Below, piece by piece: positions 23,477-34,562 of a stretch of 64,000 nt of DNA. This DNA comes from Sphaerolaimus hirsutus (lineage: Eukaryota > Nematoda > Chromadorea > Monhysterida > Sphaerolaimidae): NCBI GenBank assembly GCA_964036195.1, contig OZ038456.1, positions 15,438,001 through 15,502,000 of the forward strand, written 5' to 3'. The notes under the pieces were generated by a model. The model had not been told where the DNA came from. It saw only the letters and a program-made list of their open reading frames with translations, and did no database searches. Every line of letters starts with the position of its first letter. Within the stretch, counting starts at the first letter, position 1. The position numbers and the translations under genes were made by a program.

Positions 23477-26400
23477 CTGGGTATATATATTTACATTGAA
23501 TTGACACTTTTTGACACAATCGGGTTCCCATTAGGGTTGCTACATTTTGTTCAGGACACCGTCGAGTCTGGTGCTAGGATATTTCCCTGGTGTCGCATCG
23601 TTTTATTTCGCGTTTGTGAATTGTTCTATTACCCTATTGACGCGCGCCTGCAGAGCGGTAATAAAGTTGATTTGATTTGATTTAAATTGCCTAAAAGGCG
23701 TAATTTTCTAAGTGGTTATGTCTAGGGATGGAAATTTCAAATTGCAAAATTCCGGAAAAATTGTTGAAAAAAGCGCTCGCCATCCCTAGTTGGGTTATCC
23801 TTATAAAGTGATACAGCAAAAACATCTTTCGTGATGAAAATTTTTCATTTCTCTCTAACAATGGTATACTGTGAGCAGTTTTGCAATACCAACCAACCAA
23901 TTTTACCCCTTCTTTTAGCGATTTTTCAATTTTCTTCCTTCTACACCTTGCAAAAGCCTACATATTAAGCCCGGCACCCCCCCCCCCCCAATTTCTTTCC
24001 AGCTATCTATTCTTCCGGATGAGCGATTCTCCATCTAGCCAACACCCTGAAGGGTCAAAATCTAGGATACTCCTGCCGTACAACAAAATCCAAAATCGTT
24101 TTCAAAAACACCCACCCCCACAACAAAAATCCAAAAAAATACCTGATGCAAAGCGGGCGAGTGCACCAGCGGCACCATAGATTGTCTGGCGCAGGCGCCA
24201 AGGATCATGTCATCGGGGGAATTGGCAGCGGGACAAACGCACGACTTGACCAATTTGCGCACGGCCGGCTTGCTGAAGATCATTCTGGAAATGGGATACT
24301 GTCATTAGGGGGATTTATAACTCGATTTACAACTCAAATCTGAATCGAAACCAGTGGAGCCAGTTGACGCGCGGGTCCACACCCAGATCCTGAAAAATCT
24401 CTTGTGTAGTGTAAGATATCAGGCAAAGCGCAAACGCAGAAGCCAGTAGAGAAAAACAAATTTTTTTGACATTTTACATGACTTTTGACACTTTGCATGA
24501 CATTGTACTTTTTAAACGGTCAGGTGCCAGTTCCGCAAAACGTGAGACGTGAAATGGCAAAGGCGTAGGCAAAAGCAAAGGCAAAAGTAAAAGCGCAAAG
24601 GCGAAGTGAAATGGCACATGAAATGTCGAAAGCGAAGAGAAATTACTTTGTATTTCATTTTTTTTACTTTGCTTTTGCCAATTCACTTGCCGTTTCACTT
24701 CACCTTTGCGCTTTTACTCCGCCTTTGCCATTTCCTTATAACTTCTCATTTTGCGGCACTGGCCCCTGCGAGTGGCTCCCGATGTCAATGTCTGGTGTGT
24801 TACGGTCTTTGGCTCGATAGTACTCAATTACCTACTTGATGATGGCGTCACACATCCACGTTCAGTGTTCTTTCAGTATAGACTACCGAAAATGACTTAC
24901 CCCGCGCCGCCCGTGGGATAATCATATCCACTCGTACCGTCCTCGCTGAAGCCAAATCTGCGAGTCGAAATGAATAGAAAATGATATGAAAATGATTCTG
25001 TATATTTACAATGCCAGGCGCCGAGTAAATAATCAGGGGTCTCCAAGATTTTGGCCCTCGCGGGGGCTGGATGGATAGGTAGCAAATCGCTCCTCCGGAG
25101 GGATAGATAGATAGCTGGGGGATTTGGGGGGGGCAGCCCCCCAACCCCCCCCCCCCCCCCGCCCCGTAGGAGACCCCTGTAAAACACTTCGTTGACAAAT
25201 TTTTCTGGCAGCTCGATTCATTCTATCTGTAGTTATGCGCCCAGAGTTCCAATGACTGACACATACACATTGAAGTATTTTTCGTCTTAAAACTTCAAAT
25301 ACCGTATTTCATTGCAATACCCCAAGGGGTTTATTTCTTCAGTGCAAATTTTGACGGGGGCATTTCGAGGGGTGTTAATTCAGGGGGATATCAAGGAAAT
25401 ACGGCACCCAAATATACCAAGTAACGAACCCATAGCGTTCGCCGATCATCACAGCTTCAGTATCATCGTAGCACTGCACCAATTCCACCAGTCGCGGCAC
25501 GCTGCGATACAATGAAAAATTAATATAAATACTCGGCGGACCGCATGCTATGCATTTTTCCGAAGGAAACACTCCATCAAAACAAAAATCGTTCCAGCAA
25601 AAAAGTCTCAGGGAAAAAAATATTCGCCGCTTGTACGCCACTCCGCCTTTTGCTTTTTAAAATATTTTTTGTAAAAGTGTATACATAAGTATCCTGCTCA
25701 CGCGTTATCGACCAAGACATAAATAATTTTGGGAGCATACTTTGCGGTCTGCCTAGTATACTTGCGTATTACCTCAATCGACCCCCCCATAGGTATGGCA
25801 AAAATATTCGAATTTTTAGAAAACTTTCCGAATTTGTATCTATCTGAAAACCATTAAACGAACACCCACTCCCTGCCAAACCTGATCAGAGTGTCGTCAT
25901 CTGCGATGACCAGCCAGCGGACGTGCGCCCAATGATCTTGAGCGAGGAAACGACGCATAATTTCCAATGTTTTTGCACAGTGACCTGGAACGAATTTAAG
26001 TCAAAAGTCATGTAAAATGCTCTGGAAAATGTCAAATGTCATGCAAAGTGTCAAAAGCCATGTAAAATGGGAAACGTGTTACTGGACATTTTACACGGTG
26101 TGGGAGGGAGATAGTTAGACCATTCGGTATAACAAAGGTCCTAAGGTCCGACTATTGTTTGGTATGGTGGAAATTTGGATATTCTCGACCCCTTTCGAAG
26201 CGCCGTTAAAACGCGCTGTTTATAGTCCATAGGAGCTTGGCGCAATTTTTGTTGCATACACTAAATATCAAAAAGTAGCTAAACGCGTAATTCAGTTTTC
26301 GACAGAGATCGGGATTAATCTAGCGGGAATAATACCTGACTGTGGCAGTAATAAAATTTCAATTTGAAGTTTGAAAAGGAAAAAATGAAAATAAAAGAAA

Positions 26401-29400
26401 AATTCCAATTTCACCTGATTCCGTATTCGGCGTGTCCACAACTATGCTCGGAATTAACAAATCTTCCACATCGCTGAAAAACTCCAGTATAACTGCGTCG
26501 TCTGCCCACGTTCGCTTCACGACCACAACTGCAAATTTGGTTATCCATTCAGATTGTATTTACGAGTTGGTCAAAATCGGAATTGATTAGAAAAGTAAAC
26601 AATGGATTCTAATTGGTGGAAAAATGACATTTAAAGACGTTTTTGTCATTAGTTAGAGTTTTCTAGACTCTGTAATAACTCAGAACGGCCCCTATCGTGT
26701 TTAATTATAAGTAACACGTAGCTCATTCCGTCACAAAATGTTTTATAACACGTGGCACAATGGTTTTAAAGCAGACCATTTTCAGTTTCCAAACTGCCAG
26801 ATAGGGTTGGGAATTTCAAAATTTTCGGTTCCGGTTCGCGGTTCTCGGTTCCAAAAAATTTCGGTTCGGGTATCGGTTCTCGGTTCCTGAAAATTTTCGG
26901 TTCCGGTTCTCGGTTCGGTTCTTAAACTCGGTTCCGGTTCGGTTCTTTCGGTTCTAAAATGATCAAAATTTCGGTTCCGGGTAATAAAATAACCGGGTAT
27001 CGGGTAATAATTGGCTGAACAACAGAAAAACAATATACCCGAGTTAACATGTGTAAGTACATTGGTTGGATATTTCATACTACAGGAGCATATCACAGCT
27101 TATTATTTCATGGTGGAATGCAGAAATCAGAGTTGTTATAATAATACTGGTATTTAAAACAGTGTAAAAGCAAACATATACGTTTTCTGTACTCGCATAC
27201 TTTCCAAAAGTACACGAGTAAATGAGTACTGGTATTTTTTTCTGGAGGAAACGTAAATGTCTTTATGTAGTACGCGAGTGAGTACGCGTATTATTTTGAG
27301 TACAAACATAAATAACTTTTGCCAACTACAGTTAAAACTGCCACAAAACCAATGAAAACTACTACCAGAGATAATGTGTATACTGCAGCGACATTACACC
27401 TTACAATGAAATCTACCATATCCCATCTGAATAAACGAACATACATAAAAAATTTCATCATATTTATCAAAGCAATTTGATAAATATGATGAAATTTTTT
27501 TATGTTTGTTCTTTTATTCAGGTGGGATATGGTAGATTTCATTGTAAGGTGTAATGTCGCTGGGGTATATGTGAAATTACACGCTCCCGCGCAATCATTT
27601 TGCAAACATATTAATTTTGCAATTCTGAACACGCACCAAGATGTTCAGCTGCTGTTTAAAGGCTTAGATGTAAATAGGTGTTGAAAAAACGCTGTTTAAA
27701 AACTTTAAGATTCCTAGAAAATTTCGGTTCTTTCGGGTATTTACTCCGGTTCCGGGTATAAGTGCCGGTTCTCGGTTCCGGTTCGGTTCTCAAGCTCGGT
27801 TCCGGTTCTCGGTTCTCGGTTCCAAAATAGTGCTCCAAAACAAAATTACATAAAAAAATTGAAACCCAATTTGATAACCGAAAACGAAAAAAAACCCCAC
27901 ACAACTCCCAAAACTCACCCCTATCCTTATGATATGCGTGATAAGTTTTCACGGCAAAAGCCACCCGATCCACGTCGGTAGGCTCCGCCCCCTCCGGAGG
28001 TGAATGGCAAAATTCGTCACTTTTCCTGCCCGTGTATACAGTTGCGCAGTAATTTGGATCAATGTCGGGCGATGGTTGATCAGTGCGATTGTCAGTGTCG
28101 GGCTCTGTGTCGGGCAACATGGAACAATGGGCCCACACACACTAGTTTACCAACATGAAATGCTCGACCATTTTGGTAAACTGTTTTGACAAAACAGTAC
28201 GAAACACCGTACAAATCTGTACAGTGCTTTGTACTGCTTTGTCAAAACAGTTTACCAAACTACCCGTGCATTTCATGGTGGTAAACTAGTGTGTGTGTTG
28301 GCATCATTGTGAGAGAAATGAGAGTCCTGAATGTAACCCTGTCTGCTAGATATATCTAGCTAAAAATATGTACACAAATCAATATAGCCAAAAGATAGGT
28401 ATACAAGCACATATATAGCCAAAAAATAGGTATGCAAGCGCATATGAAGGGTGTGCTTCTAAAAGTACCGATCTACAAATTTTTCAAATTTGAGTTAGGA
28501 CCATTTTTGGGGTCCCCATAAAAATGCGCTTCAAAAATATATATAATATGTGGGGGGTGCGAAATTCAATTTTGAGATATGGGGGGTCGAAAAAAGCAAA
28601 AAAATCGCAAAATACAGTTTTTGAAATTTTAAAAGTACCGATCTACAAGCTTTTTCAGCTTTTGTGTCTTTAAAAGTACCGATCTACACACTTTTTTCAA
28701 AATTGTTCTTTTAAATGTACTGATCTGCACATTATTTTTTGTGCTTCTAAAAGTACCGATGTCAGATCGGCGTCCAGTTGCGCAAAAACTCATTTTGTGC
28801 TTTTTTATTATGGGTAAAAGTACCGATCTACAGCTTTCTGATTTTGTGCTTTAAAAAGTACCGATCTACAGCTTTCTGATTTTGTGCTTTAAAAAATACC
28901 GATCTACACGCTATTACCAATTTGTTCCTTTAAAATGTACTGTACTACAAAAATACAATTCCCTAAATTTTATATAGCTAGTGTTATGTGTATAATCAAT
29001 GATTATACCCATGCATGTGGATACCCAACAATATGGCCGAAATACCCTTACCCAAAATTCCCATACCCAATACCCATGTATGGGTATTGCATGCGCCAAA
29101 CTTTCAATCGCGATTATCTCAAAATCGATTTTTTGTAGATCGGTACTTTTAGAAGCACACCCTTCATATGTAGCCAAAAATGGCTGAAAATAGGCAATAA
29201 GACACGTGAACTAGGTAGTGATTTTGAATGTTAAAGTTGGAAAAAGTCCTGAAACTTAGCGTTTTTGAGTGAAATTGGGGCAAAATTTCCCAAAAATCGC
29301 TCCGAAAGATAGCTGGGCGATTTGGGGCGTGAGGGATAGTGGCCAAAAAATTGCCGGTTCAGTAGTGGGATTGTCAGCTATCACCAAAAATTTCGAATTA

Positions 29401-31804
29401 ATCCCCCACAGCCGGAGATAAGACATCCGACACTGAATGAGAACGTGAGTGCCGAACTTAGCTTGGAGGCATTTCATTTTGACACACGAAAACATAATTC
29501 CAACAAACCGTGAGCCTCGGCACCACTCTGGTCCCGAGCCGCTTGGATGGGCAGATGCATGCACAGCCAGGGCGCGTTCCGCAAGCTCGCCTTGCCCGCC
29601 GCCAGCGCCAAATTAGCCAACTATGCGCAAAATCGAAGTGTTTGTGAGGAAATTGAGTGAAAAGGTAAGTGTTTACGCATAAAATATCAAGGACAGAATA
29701 ACGAGTTTAAAGTAGGTAGACAGTACTCACGTTTACCCCCCCCCCCCCCCACACAAGCTTGAAAGATTCAGGTCAACCCGTTAACACCAGTTCGCATTGC
29801 AAACTAGTTGACCGTATCAAGTTTTATAATTACTCGATGTTTAGTGTGATACAGTTAGGATGGTTGCCGAGGCTGCGCGTTTAAAAAAGCGCCGTGCCAA
29901 GAAAAACAATTTTAACAAACCTCATATCTCCAGTCGATAGTGAACTCCATGCCCTGTATCCCATTCGTGCGAATGTGGTCATTCATTCTGAATTGTGTAA
30001 AAAAGTTTTTTAAACATTTTTTTTAACCGTCTTTTTAAAAACCACAAAACTCACGCATTTACTAAAGCACTGCTTAAAACTATGCCAGCGGCGCTTTCGG
30101 GGTATGCCAAAACTCTCGTTTCCATAGTGTCCGAATCCGACACGCCGTCTCTATATTGCCAGTCATTTATGGAAGATGCATAGTGATGGATAACTGTGGC
30201 GTCTGAGTCCCGCAATAGGTGACCTGTAAATTGAGGGACTTTTGTGAGTAATGTAATATTGTGTAGATCGATTTTTGCAGTGACCGGACCCGGGACATAT
30301 CAAGTGATGATTGGGTAAACTGACGAGTACAAAACTTCCGTAATGACAACTGGATGTCAACTGAATTCGTGTCAACTAAATTTTGGTGAACTATGTGATT
30401 TCAACATTCCTATCTGATAATAGAGCATAGTTTATTTTATATTGTGTCACGTAGTTTACATTGTTTCTGTTAAGTGTGATGCGATTTAATTTTTAGTTGA
30501 CATTCAGTTGACACGAATTCGCGATGTTAACTAGCGGTGGGTGCCCAATGTGTCCAAACATCAGTATGAGGAACTTAAAGGGAACTTGAAACTTCGTCAG
30601 TAGTTTGTCACTTGACTGGATACATTTGTGACGGATCACAACACAATTAAAACCAAAACTACAAGCGACAGAAAACTCACCGAAAAACAGCGGCTTATCA
30701 GCGTCCATGTCATCTTCAGTGAGCCTATCATATAGCACATCCAATCTCAGAGCACTATCCGGCTCCAAAATAACCAGCCACCATTTTGCGGATTTTGTCG
30801 CCTCGTCAACTTTAGAGACTAATCTATTCGAAAATAGAAATAGACCTTTGGCATAGATCCAAAAATTGGAAAATTCTATTTTTTTGTTGAAATTTTCCTA
30901 AATGAACAGACTCACTGAGACAAGATCGGCCAGACGGCCCAGGCTCCGTAGTTATTTTCTGTGAAATCGGCCCAGTCGTATACTAGAGGCTCCTGAAAAT
31001 TGCAAAAGCGATTTGAAATTGTTTAATCGTGTATTGTGTTTATGCATTCACAGCAATCTTTGCGATATAGCTCGCGTGTATATAACTTCTTCCACCGAAA
31101 ACAGGAGCGCTGCTTTAAGTGGTGGAGTGTTTCCGCAATGTAGAAACAAAAAAATGTTTTTAGTAACGGTGCACGTAAACATACAAATTGGCACCACACA
31201 CACTGGATGTCAACTGGTTTCGGTGTCAACTCGATTTTAGTTCAATTTAGATTGCGGGACAACTTGAAGTGCACCTGCGGCAATGTCGAAAAGAAATCAA
31301 TATTGTCATGTGAATTTGAACATTTGGTTTCGCAACCCATTAACTGAAATCTTTGAGGAAACCAATCGGCCCAGCTGACATCGGTTGTCATCAGATGTCA
31401 ACTGGACCGACTGGTTTCCACTAAGATTTTGGGTAGTTGTTGGGTTGTGAATCAAGTTCAGATGCACATGGCGTATTTATAGATTCCCTTTCGACATCGC
31501 CGCATGTGCGCTTGAAAATTGCCCCGCGAGTTAAACTAAACTAAAATCGAGTTGACACAGAAATCAGTTGACAATACAATGTGTGTATGTGGCGCCATTC
31601 TTCGCAAAAAAATAGCAATTCTATTTTACACCCTCCAACAAACTGGCTCTAATTTCCACAGCACTATCTGCCGCTGAACATCCTCTCTGAGCGTCGCAGT
31701 AGCCCTCTTTTCATACAGACTTTCAGGTCCTAAAATCGAATCCTTCCCAGGCCCATTTATGTACATCACAAGTTGTGTCCCTTGGGATGACGTGCACCCG
31801 ATGC
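23276..31804 (-). CDS. B3GLCT: Beta-1,3-glucosyltransferase (B3GLCT) homologue, 13 exons found, 5' end missing
   Basis: B3GLCT adds glucose to O-linked fucose on thrombospondin type-1 repeats in the ER lumen (family knowledge). The 522 residues follow the human protein order: a divergent N-terminal half (WWLVILEPDSALRLDVLYDR, TVIHHYASS, YPESAAGIVLSSALVN), then the catalytic half with FAVKT, VKRTW, GHCAKTLEIMRRFL, the metal-binding DDD in WLVIADDDTLI (360-362), IGERYGFGF, GYDYPTGGAG, NSPDDMILG and VSFHKHWEIDP. The C-terminus is an acidic, Ser-rich stretch ending KSEL, a KDEL-like retrieval signal (human ends REEL). Exons (minus) are 31804-31644, 30992-30916, 30823-30681, 30223-30055, 29987-29921, 29585-29505, 28102-27919, 26528-26415, 25984-25882, 25501-25430, 24957-24901, 24284-24143, 23476-23276. 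All phases close. The exon with signal peptide and ATG was not found upstream of 31804. Confidence 0.94.
24143..24284 (-). CDS. B3GLCT: B3GLCT exon, PDDM motif
   Basis: Residues 409-456 (MIFSKPAVRKLV, NSPDDMILGACARQSMVPLV), matching human MVFSREAVRRLL and NDAPDDMVLG. The acceptor is ATTTCCAG and the donor is CAG|GTATTT, phase 0. Confidence 0.96.
24523..24766. mobile_element. Hairpin repeat with GCCAGTTCCGCAAAA ends
   Basis: GTGCCAGTTCCGCAAAACG on the left and TTTTGCGGCACTGGC on the right. Both arms carry GAAATGGCAAAGGCG-type units. It lies just upstream of a B3GLCT exon, in an intron. A close relative is at 32051. Confidence 0.7.
24901..24957 (-). CDS. B3GLCT: B3GLCT exon, GYDYPTGGAG
   Basis: Residues 390-408, FGFSEDGTSGYDYPTGGA plus a split Gly codon. 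This is the glycine-rich acceptor-site loop (human GYSYITGGGG). The acceptor is GACTCGCAG and the donor is GG|GTAAGT, phase 2. Confidence 0.94.
24990..25165. repeat. GATAGATAGCTGGG family copy in a B3GLCT intron
   Basis: CAGGGGTCTCCAAGATTTTG, then GGGATAGATAGATAGCTG and a long poly-C run, ending GGAGACCCCTG. The 8-base ends AGGGGTCT/AGACCCCT are inverted. Confidence 0.6.
25298..25405. repeat. CCGTATTTC family copy in a B3GLCT intron
   Basis: ACCGTATTTCATTGCAATAC at the left, AAGGAAATACGGCA at the right. Confidence 0.6.
25430..25501 (-). CDS. B3GLCT: B3GLCT exon
   Basis: Residues 366-389 (VPRLVELVQCYDD, EAVMIGERY), matching human ISRL..LLSCYD...VFLGERYG. The acceptor is GTATCGCAG and the donor is ATGG|GTTCGT, phase 2. 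Confidence 0.94.
25882..25984 (-). CDS. B3GLCT: B3GLCT exon with DDD motif
   Basis: Residues 332-365. GHCAKTLEIMRRFL, then WLVIADDDTLI; the DDD triplet is the donor-sugar/metal site of this GT31 family. The acceptor is GTTCCAG and the donor is ATCAG|GTTTGG, phase 2. Confidence 0.96.
26415..26528 (-). CDS. B3GLCT: B3GLCT exon
   Basis: Residues 294-331 (VVVVKRTWADDAVILEFFSD, then VEDLLIPSIVVDTPNTES), matching human PIVKQTW...IEYYSD...IPTVDLGIPNT. The acceptor is ATTTGCAG and the donor is TCAG|GTGAAA, phase 1. Confidence 0.94.
26812..27850. repeat. GGTTCC/GGTTCT simple-repeat blocks with hairpin between
   Basis: Two blocks of CGGTTCCGGTTCTCGGTT-type repeats (about 26825-26985 and 27722-27832), both in the same orientation. 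Between them is a near-perfect hairpin (27388-27560). All within one B3GLCT intron. Confidence 0.6.
27388..27560. mobile_element. Near-perfect hairpin, arms about 85 bases
   Basis: GCGACATTACACCTTACAAT on the left is exactly reverse-complemented at the right end. The arms stay paired almost to the centre (ATCATATTTATCAAA / TTTGATAAATATGAT). Confidence 0.88.
27919..28102 (-). CDS. B3GLCT: B3GLCT exon, start of catalytic half
   Basis: Residues 233-293. DIDPNYCATVY aligns with human DVDFYCATTF, and VAFAVKTYHAYHKDR aligns with IFVAVKTCKKFHGDR. The acceptor CACAGAG is tentative (CACAG, two bases upstream, is the other choice). The donor is AGGG|GTGAGT, phase 1. A small inverted-repeat element ends about 30 bases upstream. 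Confidence 0.85.
28132..28300. mobile_element. CACACACTAGTTTACC MITE, 30 bases from a B3GLCT acceptor
   Basis: CCCACACACACTAGTTTACC and GGTAAACTAGTGTGTGTG at the ends; ACAGTTTACCAAA and TTTGGTAAACTG inside. It ends 30 bases 5' of the splice acceptor at 28102. Confidence 0.75.
28441..29170. mobile_element. Inverted-repeat element with tandem AAAGTACCGATCTAC units
   Basis: The ends CATATGAAGGGTGTGCTTCT and its reverse complement are perfect. The interior carries about eight AAAGTACCGATCTACA-type units. About 730 bases, in a B3GLCT intron. Confidence 0.82.
29505..29585 (-). CDS. B3GLCT: B3GLCT exon with an unusual acceptor
   Basis: Residues 206-232 (LAERALAVHASAH, SGSGPEWC), matching human IALYIWDK...VPEFC. 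The acceptor GGCAAGGCGAG has almost no pyrimidine tract. It is chosen because it restores the frame and the E-(L/I)-A match. The donor TTT|GTTGGA is tentative. Confidence 0.65.
29921..29987 (-). CDS. B3GLCT: B3GLCT exon
   Basis: Residues 183-205 (MNDHIRTNGIQGMEFTIDWR, then YE), equivalent to human KSDFTIDLKHE. The acceptor is ACAATTCAG and the donor is GAG|GTTTGT, phase 0. Confidence 0.9.
30055..30223 (-). CDS. B3GLCT: B3GLCT exon
   Basis: Residues 127-182. HLLRDSDATVIHHYASS aligns with human HALRDEEPTIIHHFAFS, and YPESAAGIVLSSALVN aligns with YPDFAAGWALSIPLVN. The acceptor is TTTACAG and the donor is ATGC|GTGAGT, phase 2. Confidence 0.92.
30681..30823 (-). CDS. B3GLCT: B3GLCT exon
   Basis: Residues 79-126. 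KWWLVILEPDSALRLDVL is equivalent to human SSWIVFVEEETEIELRKL; it ends KPLFFG. The acceptor is CGAATAG and the donor is TCG|GTGAGT, phase 1. Confidence 0.88.
30916..30992 (-). CDS. B3GLCT: B3GLCT exon
   Basis: Residues 54-78 (EPLVYDWADFTENNYGAWAV, then WPILS), matching the human segment before the first lumenal alpha/beta unit. The acceptor is ATTTTCAG and the donor is CTCA|GTGAGT, phase 2. Confidence 0.82.
31190..31600. mobile_element. CACACTGG/GTCAACTGG inverted-repeat element
   Basis: ACACACACTGGATGTCAACT on the left and GTTGACAATACAATGTGTGT on the right, with TCGAGTTGACA and TTTAGTT copies inside. Related to the CACTAGTTGAC family. Confidence 0.5.
31644..31804 (-). CDS. B3GLCT: B3GLCT first exon found
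   Basis: Residues 1-53 of the partial model (SSQGTQLVMYINGPGKDS, LYEKRATATLREDVQ). The acceptor is AATGCAG, phase 1, so at least one upstream exon is needed. The donor CCA|GTTTGT is tentative; ATA|GTGCTG, ending 15 bases earlier, is an in-phase alternative. Confidence 0.65.
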
Positions 31805-32050
31805 CTGCATTTTGGCGCTTTGCATGCTATTTAGTACACCAGCGAAATTTGGGAATCTGATTTGAACATAATTCAGCTTAAACGACTGAGGAATCTGTCA
31901 ACTACAGTTGACGGCGATCAATAATCATTATTGTGGTCAACTCAAGTGTGCTCAAAACTGATTTGAGTTACCAAAGTTAGGATGGTGTACTAGTGTGCGT
32001 GGCCGCTTTTTGCTGGGCTGCCGAAAAAAAATAGAAAAAAGTCGGCCAGC

Positions 32051-32231
32051 TGCCAGTTCCGCAAAATGAGAAGTGAAATGGCAAAGGCGAAGTAAAAGCG
32101 CAAAGGCGAAGTGCAACGGCACGTGAAATGGCGAAAGCGAAGAGAAATTACTTTTTCTTTTCTACTCCGCTTCTGCCAATTCACTTCGCCTTTGCCATTT
32201 CACTCTTCAACTCTCATTTACGGAACTGGCA
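32051..32231. mobile_element. Hairpin repeat, GCCAGTTCCG family, second copy
   Basis: TGCCAGTTCCGCAAAATGAG on the left, CTCATTTACGGAACTGGCA on the right, with arms of AAAGGCGAAGT units. Same family as 24523-24766. Confidence 0.75.
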
Positions 32232-33374
32232 CCAGAAACACCACAAAAAGGAGCAAAGCAATTCCCAAAACGAACCAATGGTTAAAATCAGCATAGAAAT
32301 GATAAAATATCTTATCCACGAGGATAACTCCGTTCGATGGCAAGTCAGCTGCATTGTGATCACATTCGCTTGGATATTTCCAGCGAGATTTTGAAACGAA
32401 AAAAATGTTTGATAGTCCGAGCCAATGTAAATAATAATCGACTTGGTAATTGTGTGGCCTGTGCATCATGGGATCCAAAATTGCAAATTAATCATGGAGC
32501 ATCAAGTATCAGAAAAATTCAGTCACACAGGGGCTATGGCTGGCACCGCAACAAAAAAAATAATACTGTAAAGGACAAAATTTAATTACCCCCCCCCCCC
32601 CCCACTGATTTTGTTAGGGAAACCGATACATTGCCGATACGATATTTTAATTTTCTCGCATTATTTTTTCCTCTTGCAACCGGGACTTAATCAAAAGGTG
32701 ACAGACAGAATGTGATCACTTTGACATACGGTCTACTTTGACATAACGTGAATCTGACAAGCCCGAAGCTAAAAACGGCGTGAAATTCACATGCCCATGT
32801 ATATTTGCATGCGCTCGCAACTCTCAAGCATGTAAATATCGTGTAAAATAATTATCAGTGAATGGTACTTCGGTGAATTTGGTGCAAAACCTTTCACGTG
32901 ACTTTATTAATTAGGAATAGGATTCTTTTTAACCCGTTCAGACCGGCCACCATGCTTTTTTCACAACCATTTTCTGCTGTTTGTTTCGCTATTGTTGAAG
33001 TCACCATGAATGTGAAGGAACTGAATGAACAATGAAATTATTTATATAAATATGTTCACCGTGGTTATATATTATACCTAGTTTACATTTTTCACCCTTC
33101 ACATTTACATGAACGATTTTACATGTTTCTGTTGCGCCCTTGACGCCCGGCGTCATTTTGGTTGGATGGCGTCACGGTGCCGCGGCGAAATAGATCTATT
33201 GGTGCCATGGCACTTTTTTGCGTGTTTTCATCACTGCATTTCACAGGGCACATACAGAGACAGGTTTGCGAACGGGAACCCCCCCCCCCCCACCCCCACA
33301 CGACATTTTGTACGGATTTCAAAATGACAAGGTGTTAGGAAAGTGCATAGAAAACGGGAGGTGCGACATTGGCC

Positions 33375-33596
33375 CTACACACACTAGTTTTCACCGTGAC
33401 ATGTGTGAAAACTGAAACGGCGACATGGCGACATTCAGCCTACTCTTATTGTTTGCTATATGTGTTTTAGTTTTCAAATTTTCAATTTTTAACCTTTATT
33501 AATTAAAATTAAAATTATATTTAAATTAAATCATTCAACTAATTCAATTAAATTTCAGTTTTCACACGAATTCACAGTGAAAACTAGTGTGTGTAG
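33375..33596. mobile_element. CTACACACACTAGTTTTCAC MITE
   Basis: CTACACACACTAGTTTTCAC and GTGAAAACTAGTGTGTGTAG are exactly inverted. About 222 bases, AT-rich interior. Confidence 0.85.
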
Positions 33597-34382
33597 GCAC
33601 AATATCGTTGACACACGTTGATGACTTTATGTACAAAGTGTTTATCGAGTGAACAAACATCGCGAAGTGCTACGAATTTCATTCAAAACCGTGGATATTC
33701 ATTTCATCATTATCATCTCAGAAATCTACAATGATTTTCAACGAAGTTTGACATAGAATACATGTGCAATAATCTGATACAATAATTAGTAATATGTAGT
33801 AACAATACAGACATGGCAAAAATGGATTTAGATTTTGGCATTGGTGTTTTAGAAAAGGACACCACAGAATTCAGTCCCCAAATTTCTCGCTAAAATTGAG
33901 ATTTATTGTTTTCGTTGTCACAATGGTGAATCATTCAGTGAATCTCGAAAAAAGATTTTTTCAAGATCTGAATAGGGATTATGATGCACAAAATTTTCGG
34001 GTCATGGCTGGGAAAATATCCATTATAAGGCCGGGCAGCCATTCATTTTTCATATCAGACATTTTTCAATCCAAACCATTTTTGGCTTTTATTTTCAAAA
34101 TTTTTCGGCAAAAAAACCACCTGCCATGCCTCATGCCGATGTTAGTGAGGTAAATGAAACAATGCAGAACTCGCATGTAAAATACTTTTACTTTCAATGA
34201 GCTATTTGTCACAAAAAATATGAAGCGAGGAAATTATCACTGATCGCTGGCTGACTGACGACATTTCAGAACATATTTTTTAAGCACTGGAAATTGAAAC
34301 CCAATGAAAATAAAACGTCACTGTTTGAGTAAAATACGCTGCAGGATTTAGGTTGATCAAAGGTTTGTTACAAACTAATGGT

Positions 34383-34562
34383 ACCACACACACTAGTTGA
34401 CAGTCGTTCATGCGTCAACTGAGAAATCCATTCTAGATGTTTTATTAACGACAATGCATAATTTATACAGATCAACAAACACCGTCTTTTCGTTGACAAA
34501 AACGTGTATAAAATATATACCTAATTCAGTTGACAACTGATTGACTGTCAACTAGTGTGCGT
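34383..34562. mobile_element. CACACACTAGTTGACAGTC MITE
   Basis: CACACACTAGTTGACAGTC and GACTGTCAACTAGTGTGCG at the ends, about 180 bases. Confidence 0.8.

Noticed and set aside
28640..28900. Regularly spaced short repeats as a CRISPR array
   Set aside because: The units are unevenly spaced, divergent, and lie inside an inverted-repeat element in an animal intron; there are no cas genes.
32218..32330. Hydrophobic minus-strand stretch as the B3GLCT signal-peptide exon
   Set aside because: The frame with the hydrophobic run has no suitable start codon, the ATG frame has no good phase-1 donor, and its end runs into a repeat.
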